A stretch of DNA of 20,678 nucleotides from Actinomycetes bacterium (GCA_029778515.1 JAKOQD010000055.1:1-20678); one strand, 5' to 3'. Positions 7,648 through 15,115 are shown, counted from the first letter of the stretch. A program made the numbers and translations. Notes: generated by a model not told the origin, from the sequence alone.

Positions 7648-8811
7648 ATGGGATTGCCCACCTCGATCAGGCAGGCCCTGGTCGGAGTTATGACGGTGGC
7701 CTTCACGGTTGCCAGTTGCCAGCTCGCCACCCCCGCGAAAGCCGACGACAAGCCAGCCCCGCCGGCGACTACTGTGGCTGTTGCCACCGACATCGGTGCT
7801 TCGGAAGACGTCGCGGCCATCTCGGATGCGGCCGAGGACTTCGAAGCGGGCAACCCCGCGACCGTGGCCGATCTTGCGGATGCGGCATCAGCGGCTGATG
7901 AGGTTCCGCTCAAGAAGACCAAGGGCGGTTTTGAGGTGGCCAATGACGACGGCGCCGAGATCACGGTCACGAAGGATGGTGCTACCACCTTGTCGGCCCC
8001 GGGGGTTCCTGAGATTGGGATCAGCGTCGCGGGCGACGCCGACGCTAGCAAGCTGGTCGATGGTGTGTTGGTTCAGACCGAGGTCGCGCCCAGCACTGAC
8101 GTGGTTACGCGCGCCACCGACAACGGTGTCCAGTTGATCGCCGTACTGGCGGACGCGGATGCGCCCGACGAGATCGAGTTCCCACTAGAGCTGCCGAGAG
8201 GAGGCGAACTAGTCGAACTGGCCGACGGCGCCCTTGCTGTGATGGCTCCGGTGACCCGGGTTCTGGCTGATCCGGGCGAGTGGGAGCGAGTCAACCGGGA
8301 GGTTGAGTCGATTCTGGGCGCTAACTACGACGTGAGCGTCGATCCGACTCCTGCGCAGGAGAAAGCTCTTGCTAGTATTCCGCCGGTCTCGACCCACGAA
8401 GAGGTCACGGTTGAGCAGGTAGCGGTCGTTCATGCTCCCTGGGCTGTTGACGCGAACGGGCGAGCCGTTGACACGCACTATCGGGTGGACGGAAATACTC
8501 TCATCCAGGTTGTTGACGCTGGCGACGATGCTGCGTTCCCGATCACCCTCGATCCTGGCGTGGATTGGTGGAAGGTCACCAAGTGCGTCGCTGCGATCGC
8601 GTGGGCAGTCGGCTCCACGATCTTCGCGGTCGCCAAGATCGCCAAGATCCGGAAGTACATCGAGGCGCTGGGTGGCATCACTCAGACTGCAAAACTGGTC
8701 ATGGGAGCGACCACCAAAGCCGAGAAAGCCATAGCCATCGGTAAGGGACTGCTGACGTTCGCTGCTATCGTCTTCGGGATTGATCAGATCTACGAGAATT
8801 GCCGACCATGA
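7648..8811 (+). CDS. Secreted modular protein, copy 2; candidate toxin/bacteriocin-like precursor
   Basis: A 387-residue paralogue of the protein at 5775. The ATG at 7648 has the same AAGGAGA site. Residues 1-183 align without gaps with about 157 identities (86%, counted by hand), including the signal peptide with VASC (21-24) and the alternative site after AKA (30-32). The linker (184-262) is longer and different. The module PWAVDANGR, DTHYRVDG, FPITLDP (264-303) is shared. The tail (304-387) is unrelated to that of copy 1: hydrophobic helices near 311-330 and 363-380, several Lys, and Cys313 and Cys385 at its two ends. The stop overlaps the next start (ATGA at 8808-8811), so the following membrane protein is translationally coupled. 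Function is unknown; a secreted effector or bacteriocin is inferred. Confidence 0.8.
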   Translation: MGLPTSIRQALVGVMTVAFTVASCQLATPAKADDKPAPPATTVAVATDIGASEDVAAISDAAEDFEAGNPATVADLADAASAADEVPLKKTKGGFEVANDDGAEITVTKDGATTLSAPGVPEIGISVAGDADASKLVDGVLVQTEVAPSTDVVTRATDNGVQLIAVLADADAPDEIEFPLELPRGGELVELADGALAVMAPVTRVLADPGEWERVNREVESILGANYDVSVDPTPAQEKALASIPPVSTHEEVTVEQVAVVHAPWAVDANGRAVDTHYRVDGNTLIQVVDAGDDAAFPITLDPGVDWWKVTKCVAAIAWAVGSTIFAVAKIAKIRKYIEALGGITQTAKLVMGATTKAEKAIAIGKGLLTFAAIVFGIDQIYENCRP

Positions 8812-9167
8812 TTCCAGTGCAAGAACTGGTGTGGGTCGTTAGCGCGTTCGTGTTCGCAGGCGGAGTGATCTGGGGTGTCTTCAGAGGCCGCGGGCGTCCG
8901 GACGTCGTCGATTCGGACCCGGCCGACAGGACGGTGCACCGAGATCAAGAGTACGGTTCAGACCTTGCATTCGTCGGATTCTCGCTGGCCGCGTTCGTGG
9001 CCGTGTACATCGTCCGCGCATGGGGCAGTTGGGACTGGTCAGTTCCAATGATTGCTCTCGTAGGCCTAGCCGGTGCCCGGCTCGCGGACGTACTCCGTTC
9101 GGCCAAAGCTGCCCAATGGGTTCCATGGGTGTTCGTCGCCGTCGCCGCGGGGCTGCTCGCGATCTAG
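8808..9167 (+). CDS. Polytopic membrane protein, candidate immunity or partner protein
   Basis: A 119-residue protein whose ATG overlaps the stop of the secreted protein (ATGA). An in-frame TTG at 8799 is a weaker alternative. Hydrophobic segments lie at about 6-25, 53-71, 78-94 and 104-119, with a charged loop (RGRGRPDVVDSDPADRTVHRDQE) between the first two. It is unrelated to the small protein at 6899, so each secreted paralogue has its own membrane partner. That pairing, with coupling here, fits immunity, but a transport or anchoring role is equally possible. Confidence 0.7.
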   Translation: MIPVQELVWVVSAFVFAGGVIWGVFRGRGRPDVVDSDPADRTVHRDQEYGSDLAFVGFSLAAFVAVYIVRAWGSWDWSVPMIALVGLAGARLADVLRSAKAAQWVPWVFVAVAAGLLAI

Positions 9168-9209
9168 TTGGTGCGCCAAGGAACCGCCTCGGCCTGATCA
9201 GTCGCGCAT

Positions 9210-9238
9210 GGGTCCCACCCGATTAGGTGGGGCCCTTT
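9210..9238 (+). terminator. Terminator, third related copy
   Basis: GGGTCCCACC pairs with GGTGGGGCCC (one G-T wobble) around CGATTA and is followed by TTT. The stem is a shortened version of those at 5561 and 7334. It ends the second unit 42 nt after the membrane-protein stop. Confidence 0.85.
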
Positions 9239-9443
9239 GCGTTGCCCGGACACCAAGCAGACAAGGCAAGCGCCTGCGTCCCACCGCTCAAGCGATCACT
9301 TCGCGGCAAGCGAGACAGGGCGGCAACTGGATGAAGAAGTCCTCATCATCGGCTCACACCGGTCTCACCCGCGTCCGGTCAACTAGTGCCATCGACAACA
9401 CGAACCGTCTGTCCGAAGCGGACGGCAACCAAAGGAGATGGAC

Positions 9444-10007
9444 ATGTTCGCAGGACGTATTCGCACCAGCCTCACCGCTCTCGCCGTGATCGGCGCAGGC
9501 GCCGGACTGGCACTAGTCGCCCCGACGGCCGCCACCGCAGTTCCGCTGCCGATGGCCACCGCCACCTGCAACGGGCTGGCTGCCACGATCGTCGGCACCG
9601 AAGGCTCGGACGACATCGAGGGCACCGCCGGACGGGACGTGATCGTGACCTTCGGCGGCAACGACGACATCGACGGCAACGGCGGCAACGACGTGATCTG
9701 CGCTGGCAGTGGCTACGACGAGGTCGACGGCGGCGAAGGCAACGACTGGATCTCCGGCGGCTCGGGCGGCGACACGCTCGAAGGCAGCTGGGGCGCCGAC
9801 AAGATCTACGGTAACTCCGGCAACGACCACATCGAGGGCGAGTCGGGCAAGGACAAGCTCTACGGCGGTTCCGGCCACGACCTGCTCGAAGGCGGCAGCG
9901 GGGCCGACAAGCTGAGCGGTGGCTCCGGCAAGGACACCACGGTCGCGCGCTACGCGTCCGATCGCACCGAGGACCGCTGGGAGAACCGCTACGGCTACGA
10001 CGACTGA
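9444..10007 (+). CDS. Secreted protein with hemolysin-type calcium-binding repeats
   Basis: A 187-residue exported protein. The ATG at 9444 is preferred over 9438 because AAAGGAG (9431-9437) abuts the latter but is 6 nt from the former. Residues 1-33 form a Sec signal peptide (RIR, hydrophobic core, ATA). Residues about 51-164 carry about a dozen nonapeptide-like GGxGxDxJ repeats (for example GGNDDIDGNGGND, GGSGHDLLEG), which bind Ca2+ in a parallel beta-roll. Cys42 and Cys86 could form a disulfide. The C-terminus is charged and aromatic (ENRYGYDD). There is no catalytic domain and no type I secretion gene nearby, so it is probably a Sec-exported Ca-binding surface or extracellular protein. 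Confidence 0.85.
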   Translation: MFAGRIRTSLTALAVIGAGAGLALVAPTAATAVPLPMATATCNGLAATIVGTEGSDDIEGTAGRDVIVTFGGNDDIDGNGGNDVICAGSGYDEVDGGEGNDWISGGSGGDTLEGSWGADKIYGNSGNDHIEGESGKDKLYGGSGHDLLEGGSGADKLSGGSGKDTTVARYASDRTEDRWENRYGYDD

Positions 10008-10015
10008 CGGCCATC

Positions 10016-10072
10016 ACGCTGGCTGAGTCCCACGCTGGCTGAGTCCTAACGCTGGCTGAGCCTGTCGAAGCC
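10016..10072 (+). repeat. Triplicated interspersed-repeat fragment
   Basis: ACGCTGGCTGAG occurs at 10016, 10032 and 10049 (periods 16 and 17). The last copy continues into CCTGTCGAAGCC. Its reverse complement (GGCTTCGACAGGCTCAGCC) matches the core TCGACArGCTCrrCC shared with 5499-5538. It sits just after the Ca-binding-repeat gene. Confidence 0.65.
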
Positions 10073-10076
10073 CCCG

Positions 10077-10109
10077 ACGCTCCCGAGGCATCCCGCCCCG
10101 GGAGCGTTT
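10077..10109 (+). terminator. Terminator of the calcium-binding-repeat gene
   Basis: ACGCTCCCG pairs with CGGGAGCGT over 9 bp around a 13-nt loop and is followed by TT. It lies 70 nt after the stop codon. Confidence 0.7.
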
Positions 10110-10126
10110 CGGCCGTGCTGGCGCGT

Positions 10127-10219
10127 AATGGAACCGTCCCCATTTCGCGCCATCGGTTGACAAGGCAATTCGATCTGTCGAGCACCTCGGTTTGGCGGGA
10201 AATGGAACCGTCCCCAATT
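10127..10219. repeat. REP-like element: direct repeats around an inverted repeat
   Basis: AATGGAACCGTCCCCA occurs identically at 10127-10142 and 10201-10216 in the same orientation. Between them, ATTTCGCGCCA (10142-10152) and TGGCGGGAAAT (10193-10203) are inverted repeats with one mismatch. The reverse complement of the direct repeat, TGGGGACGGTTCCATT, resembles sequences I associate with REP elements and their tyrosine transposases. No transposase is present here. Confidence 0.55.
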
Positions 10220-10290
10220 ACCAGCCAAGATCGTCCTTTCGGATGATTCGCCGCGCCGCGCAGGAGGACGCCGACCGCCGATGCCGTTCG

Positions 10291-10296
10291 TAGGCT
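10291..10296 (+). promoter_or_regulatory. Candidate -10 box (TAGGCT) for a leaderless ABC operon
   Basis: TAGGCT ends 7 nt before the ATG at 10304. No Shine-Dalgarno lies at proper distance; the AGGAGG at 10262 is too far. No strong -35 is seen. Confidence 0.4.
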
Positions 10297-10303
10297 GACG
10301 GGC

Positions 10304-11245
10304 ATGATCGAACCGACCTTGATGGAAGCGCCGCCCCCGGGCATCGAGGCGATGGGGCTGGCGCGGGCATTCGGTGACGTCCGGGCCGTGGACGGCATCA
10401 CCTTCACCGCTCCCGCCGGTGCGGTGACTGCGCTGATCGGACCGAACGGCTCCGGCAAGACCACGCTGCTGCTCCTGCTCAGCGGCTTGCTCAAGCCGGA
10501 CGCGGGCAAGGCGATCATCGCCGGTCACGACGTCGAGTCCGAGAACCTGAGCGCGCGTTCGCACGTCGGCTGGATGCCGGACGCCTTCGGCACCTGGGAT
10601 GCGCTCACCTGCACCGAGATCCTCACCACCTTCGCGCACGCCTATGGCATTCCGCGTGCGGGCACGCTCGGGTTGGTCGACGACCTGCTGCGTCGAGTGC
10701 ACCTGACTGAGTTCGCGCACCGGCCGGCGCGGGTACTCAGCCGCGGCCAGAAGCAGCGGCTCGGCCTGGCCAGGGCGCTGGTGCACGATCCGCAGGTACT
10801 GCTGCTGGACGAACCCGCGTCCGGGCTCGACCCCCGCTCCCGGATCGAACTGCGGGATCTGCTCCGCGACTTGGCGCGTGAGGGCAAGACCGTGCTGGTC
10901 TCCTCGCACGTGCTCTCCGAGCTCGAAGAGCTCTACGACCACGCGGTCTTCCTCTCCCGCGGACGGACGGTGGACGCGTCCGCGGCCGGCGCGTCCGGGT
11001 CCGTCCAGCGGGGCTGGCGGCTGGACGCGATCGACCCGGTAGGCCTGCGCACGTTCCTCGACGACGCCGGCATCCCCTGGACGGGCCAGCCCAACGGCGA
11101 GGTCGTCGTGCAACTCTCCGGCTATGACTCGGCCCGTGAGCTCGTCCGGGCAGCGGTAGGCGCGGACGTGTCGCTGCACACCATCTCGCCGGTCTCCGGA
11201 CGGCTCGAGGAGACCTACCTTTCGCTGAACGAGGAGCGGGTATGA
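10304..11245 (+). CDS. ABC transporter ATP-binding protein
   Basis: A 313-residue ABC ATPase powering the permease encoded next. Walker A GPNGSGKT is at 46-53, the signature LSRGQKQR at 145-152, Walker B VLLLDEP at 165-171 with Glu170, and the H-loop His at 202. The usual Q-loop Gln is replaced by Asp (VGWMPDAFG, 88-96), a variant I recall in a subset of DrrA/CcmA-like ATPases. The C-terminal 90 residues form the accessory domain common in drug-export or ABC-2 systems. The stop overlaps the permease start (ATGA). Substrate is unknown. A two-component system converges from the other side and may control it. Confidence 0.93.
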   Translation: MIEPTLMEAPPPGIEAMGLARAFGDVRAVDGITFTAPAGAVTALIGPNGSGKTTLLLLLSGLLKPDAGKAIIAGHDVESENLSARSHVGWMPDAFGTWDALTCTEILTTFAHAYGIPRAGTLGLVDDLLRRVHLTEFAHRPARVLSRGQKQRLGLARALVHDPQVLLLDEPASGLDPRSRIELRDLLRDLAREGKTVLVSSHVLSELEELYDHAVFLSRGRTVDASAAGASGSVQRGWRLDAIDPVGLRTFLDDAGIPWTGQPNGEVVVQLSGYDSARELVRAAVGADVSLHTISPVSGRLEETYLSLNEERV

Positions 11246-12477
11246 ACACCTGGACGCTGAGCTTCGGTGGCCTGCGCACGGTCATCGAACTGGAACTCAA
11301 GCAGCGGATCCGCTCCAAGCGCTGGATCTGGGCGCTGGCCGGCTGGTTCGTGCTGCTCGGCGCGGTGACCGGGCTGATCATCTGGGCCGCGCACGAGATC
11401 TACTCCTGGGACAACAACAACGTCCAGGCCGGACCGATGGCCTTCGGGGTGATCACGTTCTTCGTCCTGGGCATGGGACTACTGATCGCGCCGACTTTCT
11501 CGGCGATGTCGATCAACGGCGATCGTGCTGGCGGCACGCTGGCCACCCTGCAGGCCACCCGGCTGAGCGCGTTCGAGATCGCGGCCGGGAAGCTGCTGGC
11601 TGCGTGGCTGACCGCGGCGGTCTTCCTGGTGGTGGCGCTGCCGTTCATCGTCTGGTCGATGGTGTTGGGCAACATCTCGGTCTGGCAGGTGCTGGTGGTC
11701 TTCGGCGTGGTGCTGGCAGAGGTGGCCGTGGTCTGTGCGATCGGGCTCGGCTGGTCCGCGGTGACCTCGCGGCCGGCCGGGTCTGCGGTGATGACCTATC
11801 TGAGCATCGCGTTCCTGACCGTCATCTCCACCATGGTGATGGGCCTGCTGATACCGATGGTGACCGATGAACAGCCCGTCCGGGTCTGGGGACTGACCGG
11901 TCAGGTGCAGGACGACTACAACCGCGCGCTCGACAAGTACTGGGCAGCCAACCCGGACGGTGACGGCACCGGCATGCCCGCGGCACCCATCGGTAAGTGC
12001 ACCTGGTTCGTGGAGAACCACACGATCACCCACGCCGATCGGGTGTGGTGGATCACTGTGGTGAACCCGTTCGTGATCGTGGCGGACGCGGCCCCGCTGC
12101 CGCCGGGTGCGGCGAAGAACCTGAGCCAGTACCAGTCGCTGGGTTCGGACCCGTTGGCCACGATCCGCTGGGGGGTGCGGCAGTTGAGCATGCCGCCGCA
12201 GCTCGAGTTCGACCAGTGCTCGCAGTACTACGACGGGATGCCCGGCTACACGGTCGTCTACGACGACCAGGGCAACGCCATCGTCACCACGACCAAGGGT
12301 GGTGCGACGGTGAACGTGGAGAGCCCGGTCAAGCGCCGAGTGGTCAACGTCGAGACCCCGATCTGGCCTTGGGGACTTGCTGCGAACATCCTGATCGGCG
12401 GCGTTTTCTTCTGGATCGCCGTACAGCGCCTGCGGATTCCCTACGCCATGCTTCCCAAGGGCACCCGCGTGGCCTGA
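11242..12477 (+). CDS. ABC-2 type transporter permease
   Basis: A 411-residue membrane subunit starting inside the ATPase stop (ATGA at 11242-11245), so the two are coupled. Membrane segments lie at about 28-50, 65-85, 118-140, 148-168 and 178-203. A large loop of about 170 residues (205-375), predicted outside, contains two Cys (in GKCTWF and FDQCSQYY) and precedes a last helix near 383-402. The motif SINGDRAGGTLATLQATRLS, after helix 2, is typical of ABC-2 permeases. A long extracytoplasmic domain before the last helix is unusual for simple drug exporters and suggests substrate contact outside. Confidence 0.88.
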   Translation: MNTWTLSFGGLRTVIELELKQRIRSKRWIWALAGWFVLLGAVTGLIIWAAHEIYSWDNNNVQAGPMAFGVITFFVLGMGLLIAPTFSAMSINGDRAGGTLATLQATRLSAFEIAAGKLLAAWLTAAVFLVVALPFIVWSMVLGNISVWQVLVVFGVVLAEVAVVCAIGLGWSAVTSRPAGSAVMTYLSIAFLTVISTMVMGLLIPMVTDEQPVRVWGLTGQVQDDYNRALDKYWAANPDGDGTGMPAAPIGKCTWFVENHTITHADRVWWITVVNPFVIVADAAPLPPGAAKNLSQYQSLGSDPLATIRWGVRQLSMPPQLEFDQCSQYYDGMPGYTVVYDDQGNAIVTTTKGGATVNVESPVKRRVVNVETPIWPWGLAANILIGGVFFWIAVQRLRIPYAMLPKGTRVA

Positions 12478-12488
12478 GCTGTCGACAC

Positions 12489-13181
12489 TCAGCGGGAGCC
12501 GGCCAGACCGGACTCGTAGGCGACCACCACGGCCTGGACGCGATCGCGGACCTCCAGCTTGGTGAGGATGTGCCGCACATGGGTCTTTACGGTCGTCTCG
12601 GAGAGGAACAGTTCAGCGGAGATCTCGGCGTTCGACAGGCCGCGCGCGATCAGCTCCAGCACTTCGCGTTCACGGTCGGTGAGACACTCCACCCGGTGGT
12701 CGGGCTCAAGGGTCGGCGCGCCGACACCGGTAGCCACATGAGCCAGCAGCCGGCGGGTGGCGGAAGGGGCCACCACCGCGTCCCCGTCCCGAACCGTACG
12801 AATGGCGGCCAGCAGGTCGTCCGGCGGCGCGTTCTTCAGCAGGAAACCGGACGCGCCGGCCTTGATCGCAGCCAACAGGTATTCGTCCAAGTCATAGGTG
12901 GTGAGCATCACGACCCTGGGCGGCTCGTGACCGGCCAGATCGGCCGCATCGATCAGCCGCCGGGTGGCCTCCAACCCGTCCAGGTGGGGCATCCGCACGT
13001 CCATCAGCACCACGTCCGCAGCACAATCGGCGAGCAGGTCCAGCGCCTCCAGCCCATCGGATGCCTGCCCGGCGACGGTCATGTCGGTCTGGGCGTTGAT
13101 CACCATCGCCAGCCCGGCGCGCACCAGATGCTGGTCGTCGACCAGCACCACGCGGATCGGTTCGGTGGCAGGCTCAGGCAT
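12489..13181 (-). CDS. NarL/LuxR-family response regulator
   Basis: A 230-residue DNA-binding response regulator. The receiver domain (10-125) has the acidic pair Asp15-Asp16, the phospho-acceptor Asp61 (VVLMDVRMP), the Thr94/95 switch and Lys116. The LuxR-type helix-turn-helix is at about 167-225 (LTDREREVLELIARGLSNAEIS, SETTVKTHVRHILTKL). Its start lies 8 bp inside the histidine kinase gene, so the pair is coupled. It converges with the ABC transporter genes 11 nt away, which makes these a plausible target, though no operator can be shown. Confidence 0.95.
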   Translation of the reverse strand: MPEPATEPIRVVLVDDQHLVRAGLAMVINAQTDMTVAGQASDGLEALDLLADCAADVVLMDVRMPHLDGLEATRRLIDAADLAGHEPPRVVMLTTYDLDEYLLAAIKAGASGFLLKNAPPDDLLAAIRTVRDGDAVVAPSATRRLLAHVATGVGAPTLEPDHRVECLTDREREVLELIARGLSNAEISAELFLSETTVKTHVRHILTKLEVRDRVQAVVVAYESGLAGSR

Positions 13182-13989
13182 GCGTCTCCTCCAATGAAGC
13201 GGCGAGCGGAATGATCGTGCGCACCCGGAACCCGTCCTCGGTCTCGCCCGCCTCGAAGGTCGCGCCGATCAGCTCGGCCCGCTCCCGCATGCCGATCAGG
13301 CCAAGGCCCAGGCCTGATAACGGCTCTTCCGCGTCGGGATCAAGGGTCCGAGTGCCCTCACCGTCCCGGTCGGTGACGGTCAGCGTGACCTCGTCGTCCA
13401 CCCAGCTCACCGCGACGATCACCTTGGCGCCTTCGCCGGCGTGCTTGATCACGTTGGTCAGCGCCTCCTGGCAGATGCGGTACAGCGCCAGCCGCGACCC
13501 CGAAGGCATGCCACGCGGCTGGCCGACCCGGATCAGCGACACCTGCAGCCCGGCCTGGCGAGCCTGCTCGATCAATTCGTCCAGCGAAGCCTGCGTCGGC
13601 GTCGGCGTCAGTTCGGCCTCCTCGCCGTGGCGCAGCATGCCCAGGATGCGGCGGGTGTCGGCGAGCGCCACCCGTCCGGTCTCGGCGATTGTGACGAGCG
13701 CGCGTTTGGCGGCGGCGCTGTCGGCCACCACGTAACTGCCGCCGTCCGCCTGCGCAATCATGATCGCCAGCGAGTGCGCGATCACGTCGTGCATCTCCCT
13801 CAGGATGCGCATCCGCTCGGCTGCGGTCGCCAGTTCGGTGGCCTGCTTCTGCGCGTTCACTGCCCGGTGGCGGGCCGCGAGGGCTTCGCGCAGCTCCGTC
13901 CGGGTGCGTTGGTGGACGACGAACAGCGCCGCCAGACCTACGGCCAGCGCCACGGCTGCGACCAGCAGCACCACCTCGAGCGGCGACAT
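13174..13989 (-). CDS. Sensor histidine kinase (HisKA_3 type)
   Basis: A 271-residue kinase, short for the family. One N-terminal membrane helix (about 4-25) leads through a coiled-coil-like segment (28-60) to the dimerisation/phosphoacceptor motif REMHDVIAHSL with His67. The ATPase domain has ALTNVIKHA (Asn179), TDRDG and GLGLGLIGMRERAE (226-239). There is no periplasmic sensor domain, so it probably senses within the membrane or through a partner such as the transporter. The ATG lies 4 nt after the guaB3 stop with no clear Shine-Dalgarno, so it may be read through from the guaB genes. Confidence 0.93.
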   Translation of the reverse strand: MSPLEVVLLVAAVALAVGLAALFVVHQRTRTELREALAARHRAVNAQKQATELATAAERMRILREMHDVIAHSLAIMIAQADGGSYVVADSAAAKRALVTIAETGRVALADTRRILGMLRHGEEAELTPTPTQASLDELIEQARQAGLQVSLIRVGQPRGMPSGSRLALYRICQEALTNVIKHAGEGAKVIVAVSWVDDEVTLTVTDRDGEGTRTLDPDAEEPLSGLGLGLIGMRERAELIGATFEAGETEDGFRVRTIIPLAASLEETHA

Positions 13990-13993
13990 GGGC

Positions 13994-15100
13994 TTAGGAG
14001 TGAACGACCACTTCCACCCGCTGGAACTCCTTGACGTCGGAGTAGCCGGTGGTGGCCAGCGCCCGGCGCAGCGCGCCGACCAGGTTCATCGTGCCGTCGG
14101 CGACGTGGGACGGTCCGAGCAGGATCTCCTCGAGCGTGCCGACCGCGCCGAACTTGACCCGCTCACCGCGCGGCAGCGTGGCGTGCCAGGCCTCCGGTCC
14201 CCAGTGGTAGCCCTTGCCCGGCGCCTCGGTGGCGCGGGCCAGCGGGGAGCCGACCATGACCGCGTCCGCGCCGCAGGCGATCGCCTTGGCAATGTCGCCG
14301 GACTTGCCAAGGGCACCGTCCGCGATCACATGGACGTAGCGGCCGCCGGACTCGTCCAGGTAGTCGCGCCGGGCCTCGGCCACGTCGGCCAGCGCGGACG
14401 CCATCGGCACCTCGACGCCCAGCACGTTGCGCGTGCGCTTGGTCGCGCCACCGCCGAAGCCGACCAGGACGCCGGCCGCACCGGTTCGCATCAGGTGCAG
14501 TGCCGACTGGTAGGTGGCGCAGCCGCCGACGATCACCGGCACGTCGAGTTCGTAGATGAACTTCTTCAGGTTCAGCGGCTCGCAAACCGTGGAGACGTGC
14601 TCGGCCGAGACCGTGGTGCCGCGGATCACGAAGAAGTCCACGCCGGCCTTCTCCACGACGCTGGCGAACTCGGCGCAGGTCTGCGGGGACAGCGAACCGG
14701 CCACCGGCACCCCGGCCTCGCGGATCTCGGCCATCCGGCCGGTGATCAGCTCAGCCTTGATCGGCTCGGCGTAGAGCTCCTGCATCCGCCGGGTGGCAGC
14801 GAGCTGGTCGTCGATGTCGGCCAGTTCGGTGAGCAGCGGTTCCGGGTCGGCGTAGCGCGTCCACAGGCCTTCCAGATTGAGCACGCCCAGGCCACCGAGC
14901 CGGCCCATCGCGATGGCTGTGGCCGGCGACATCACCGAATCCATCGGCGCGGCCACCATCGGGAAGTCGAAGTTGAGCGCGTCGATCTTCCAGCTGAGGT
15001 TCACCTCTTCGATGCCGCGGGTGCGCCGGGTGGGCACGATGGCGATGTCGTCCAACCCGAAGACGGGCAGGGCACGCTTGGAACGGCCGATCTCGATCAT
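13994..15100 (-). CDS. guaB3: GuaB3-family IMP dehydrogenase-related protein
   Basis: A 368-residue IMPDH/GMPR-fold TIM barrel without CBS domains, the usual length of actinobacterial GuaB3. It shares FPMVAAPMDSVMSPATA (47-63), VPVIVGGCATYQSAL and IADGALGKSGDIAKAIACGADAVMVGSPLA with IMPDH. The loop that carries the catalytic Cys in IMPDH (GPGSICTT) reads GFGGGATKRT (214-223), without Cys, so classical IMPDH activity is not expected. AAGGGAG precedes the ATG at 15100. It follows guaB2 after 15 nt, the conserved actinobacterial order. Its exact role in guanine nucleotide metabolism is unsettled. Confidence 0.93.
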   Translation of the reverse strand: MIEIGRSKRALPVFGLDDIAIVPTRRTRGIEEVNLSWKIDALNFDFPMVAAPMDSVMSPATAIAMGRLGGLGVLNLEGLWTRYADPEPLLTELADIDDQLAATRRMQELYAEPIKAELITGRMAEIREAGVPVAGSLSPQTCAEFASVVEKAGVDFFVIRGTTVSAEHVSTVCEPLNLKKFIYELDVPVIVGGCATYQSALHLMRTGAAGVLVGFGGGATKRTRNVLGVEVPMASALADVAEARRDYLDESGGRYVHVIADGALGKSGDIAKAIACGADAVMVGSPLARATEAPGKGYHWGPEAWHATLPRGERVKFGAVGTLEEILLGPSHVADGTMNLVGALRRALATTGYSDVKEFQRVEVVVHS

Positions 15101-15115
15101 GATGAGCTCCCTTGC

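Noticed and set aside
9239..9443. Possible small gene between the third terminator and the calcium-binding-repeat gene
   Set aside because: Frames here are short or run through the next gene's ribosome site; no start signal or protein-like sequence is seen. I can say only that it must hold that gene's promoter, which I could not place.
10281..10298. Five-codon upstream ORF (ATG at 10281) after AGGAGG
   Set aside because: The ribosome site is 13 nt from the ATG, too far for efficient initiation, and the leaderless start at 10304 is more likely. Probably chance.
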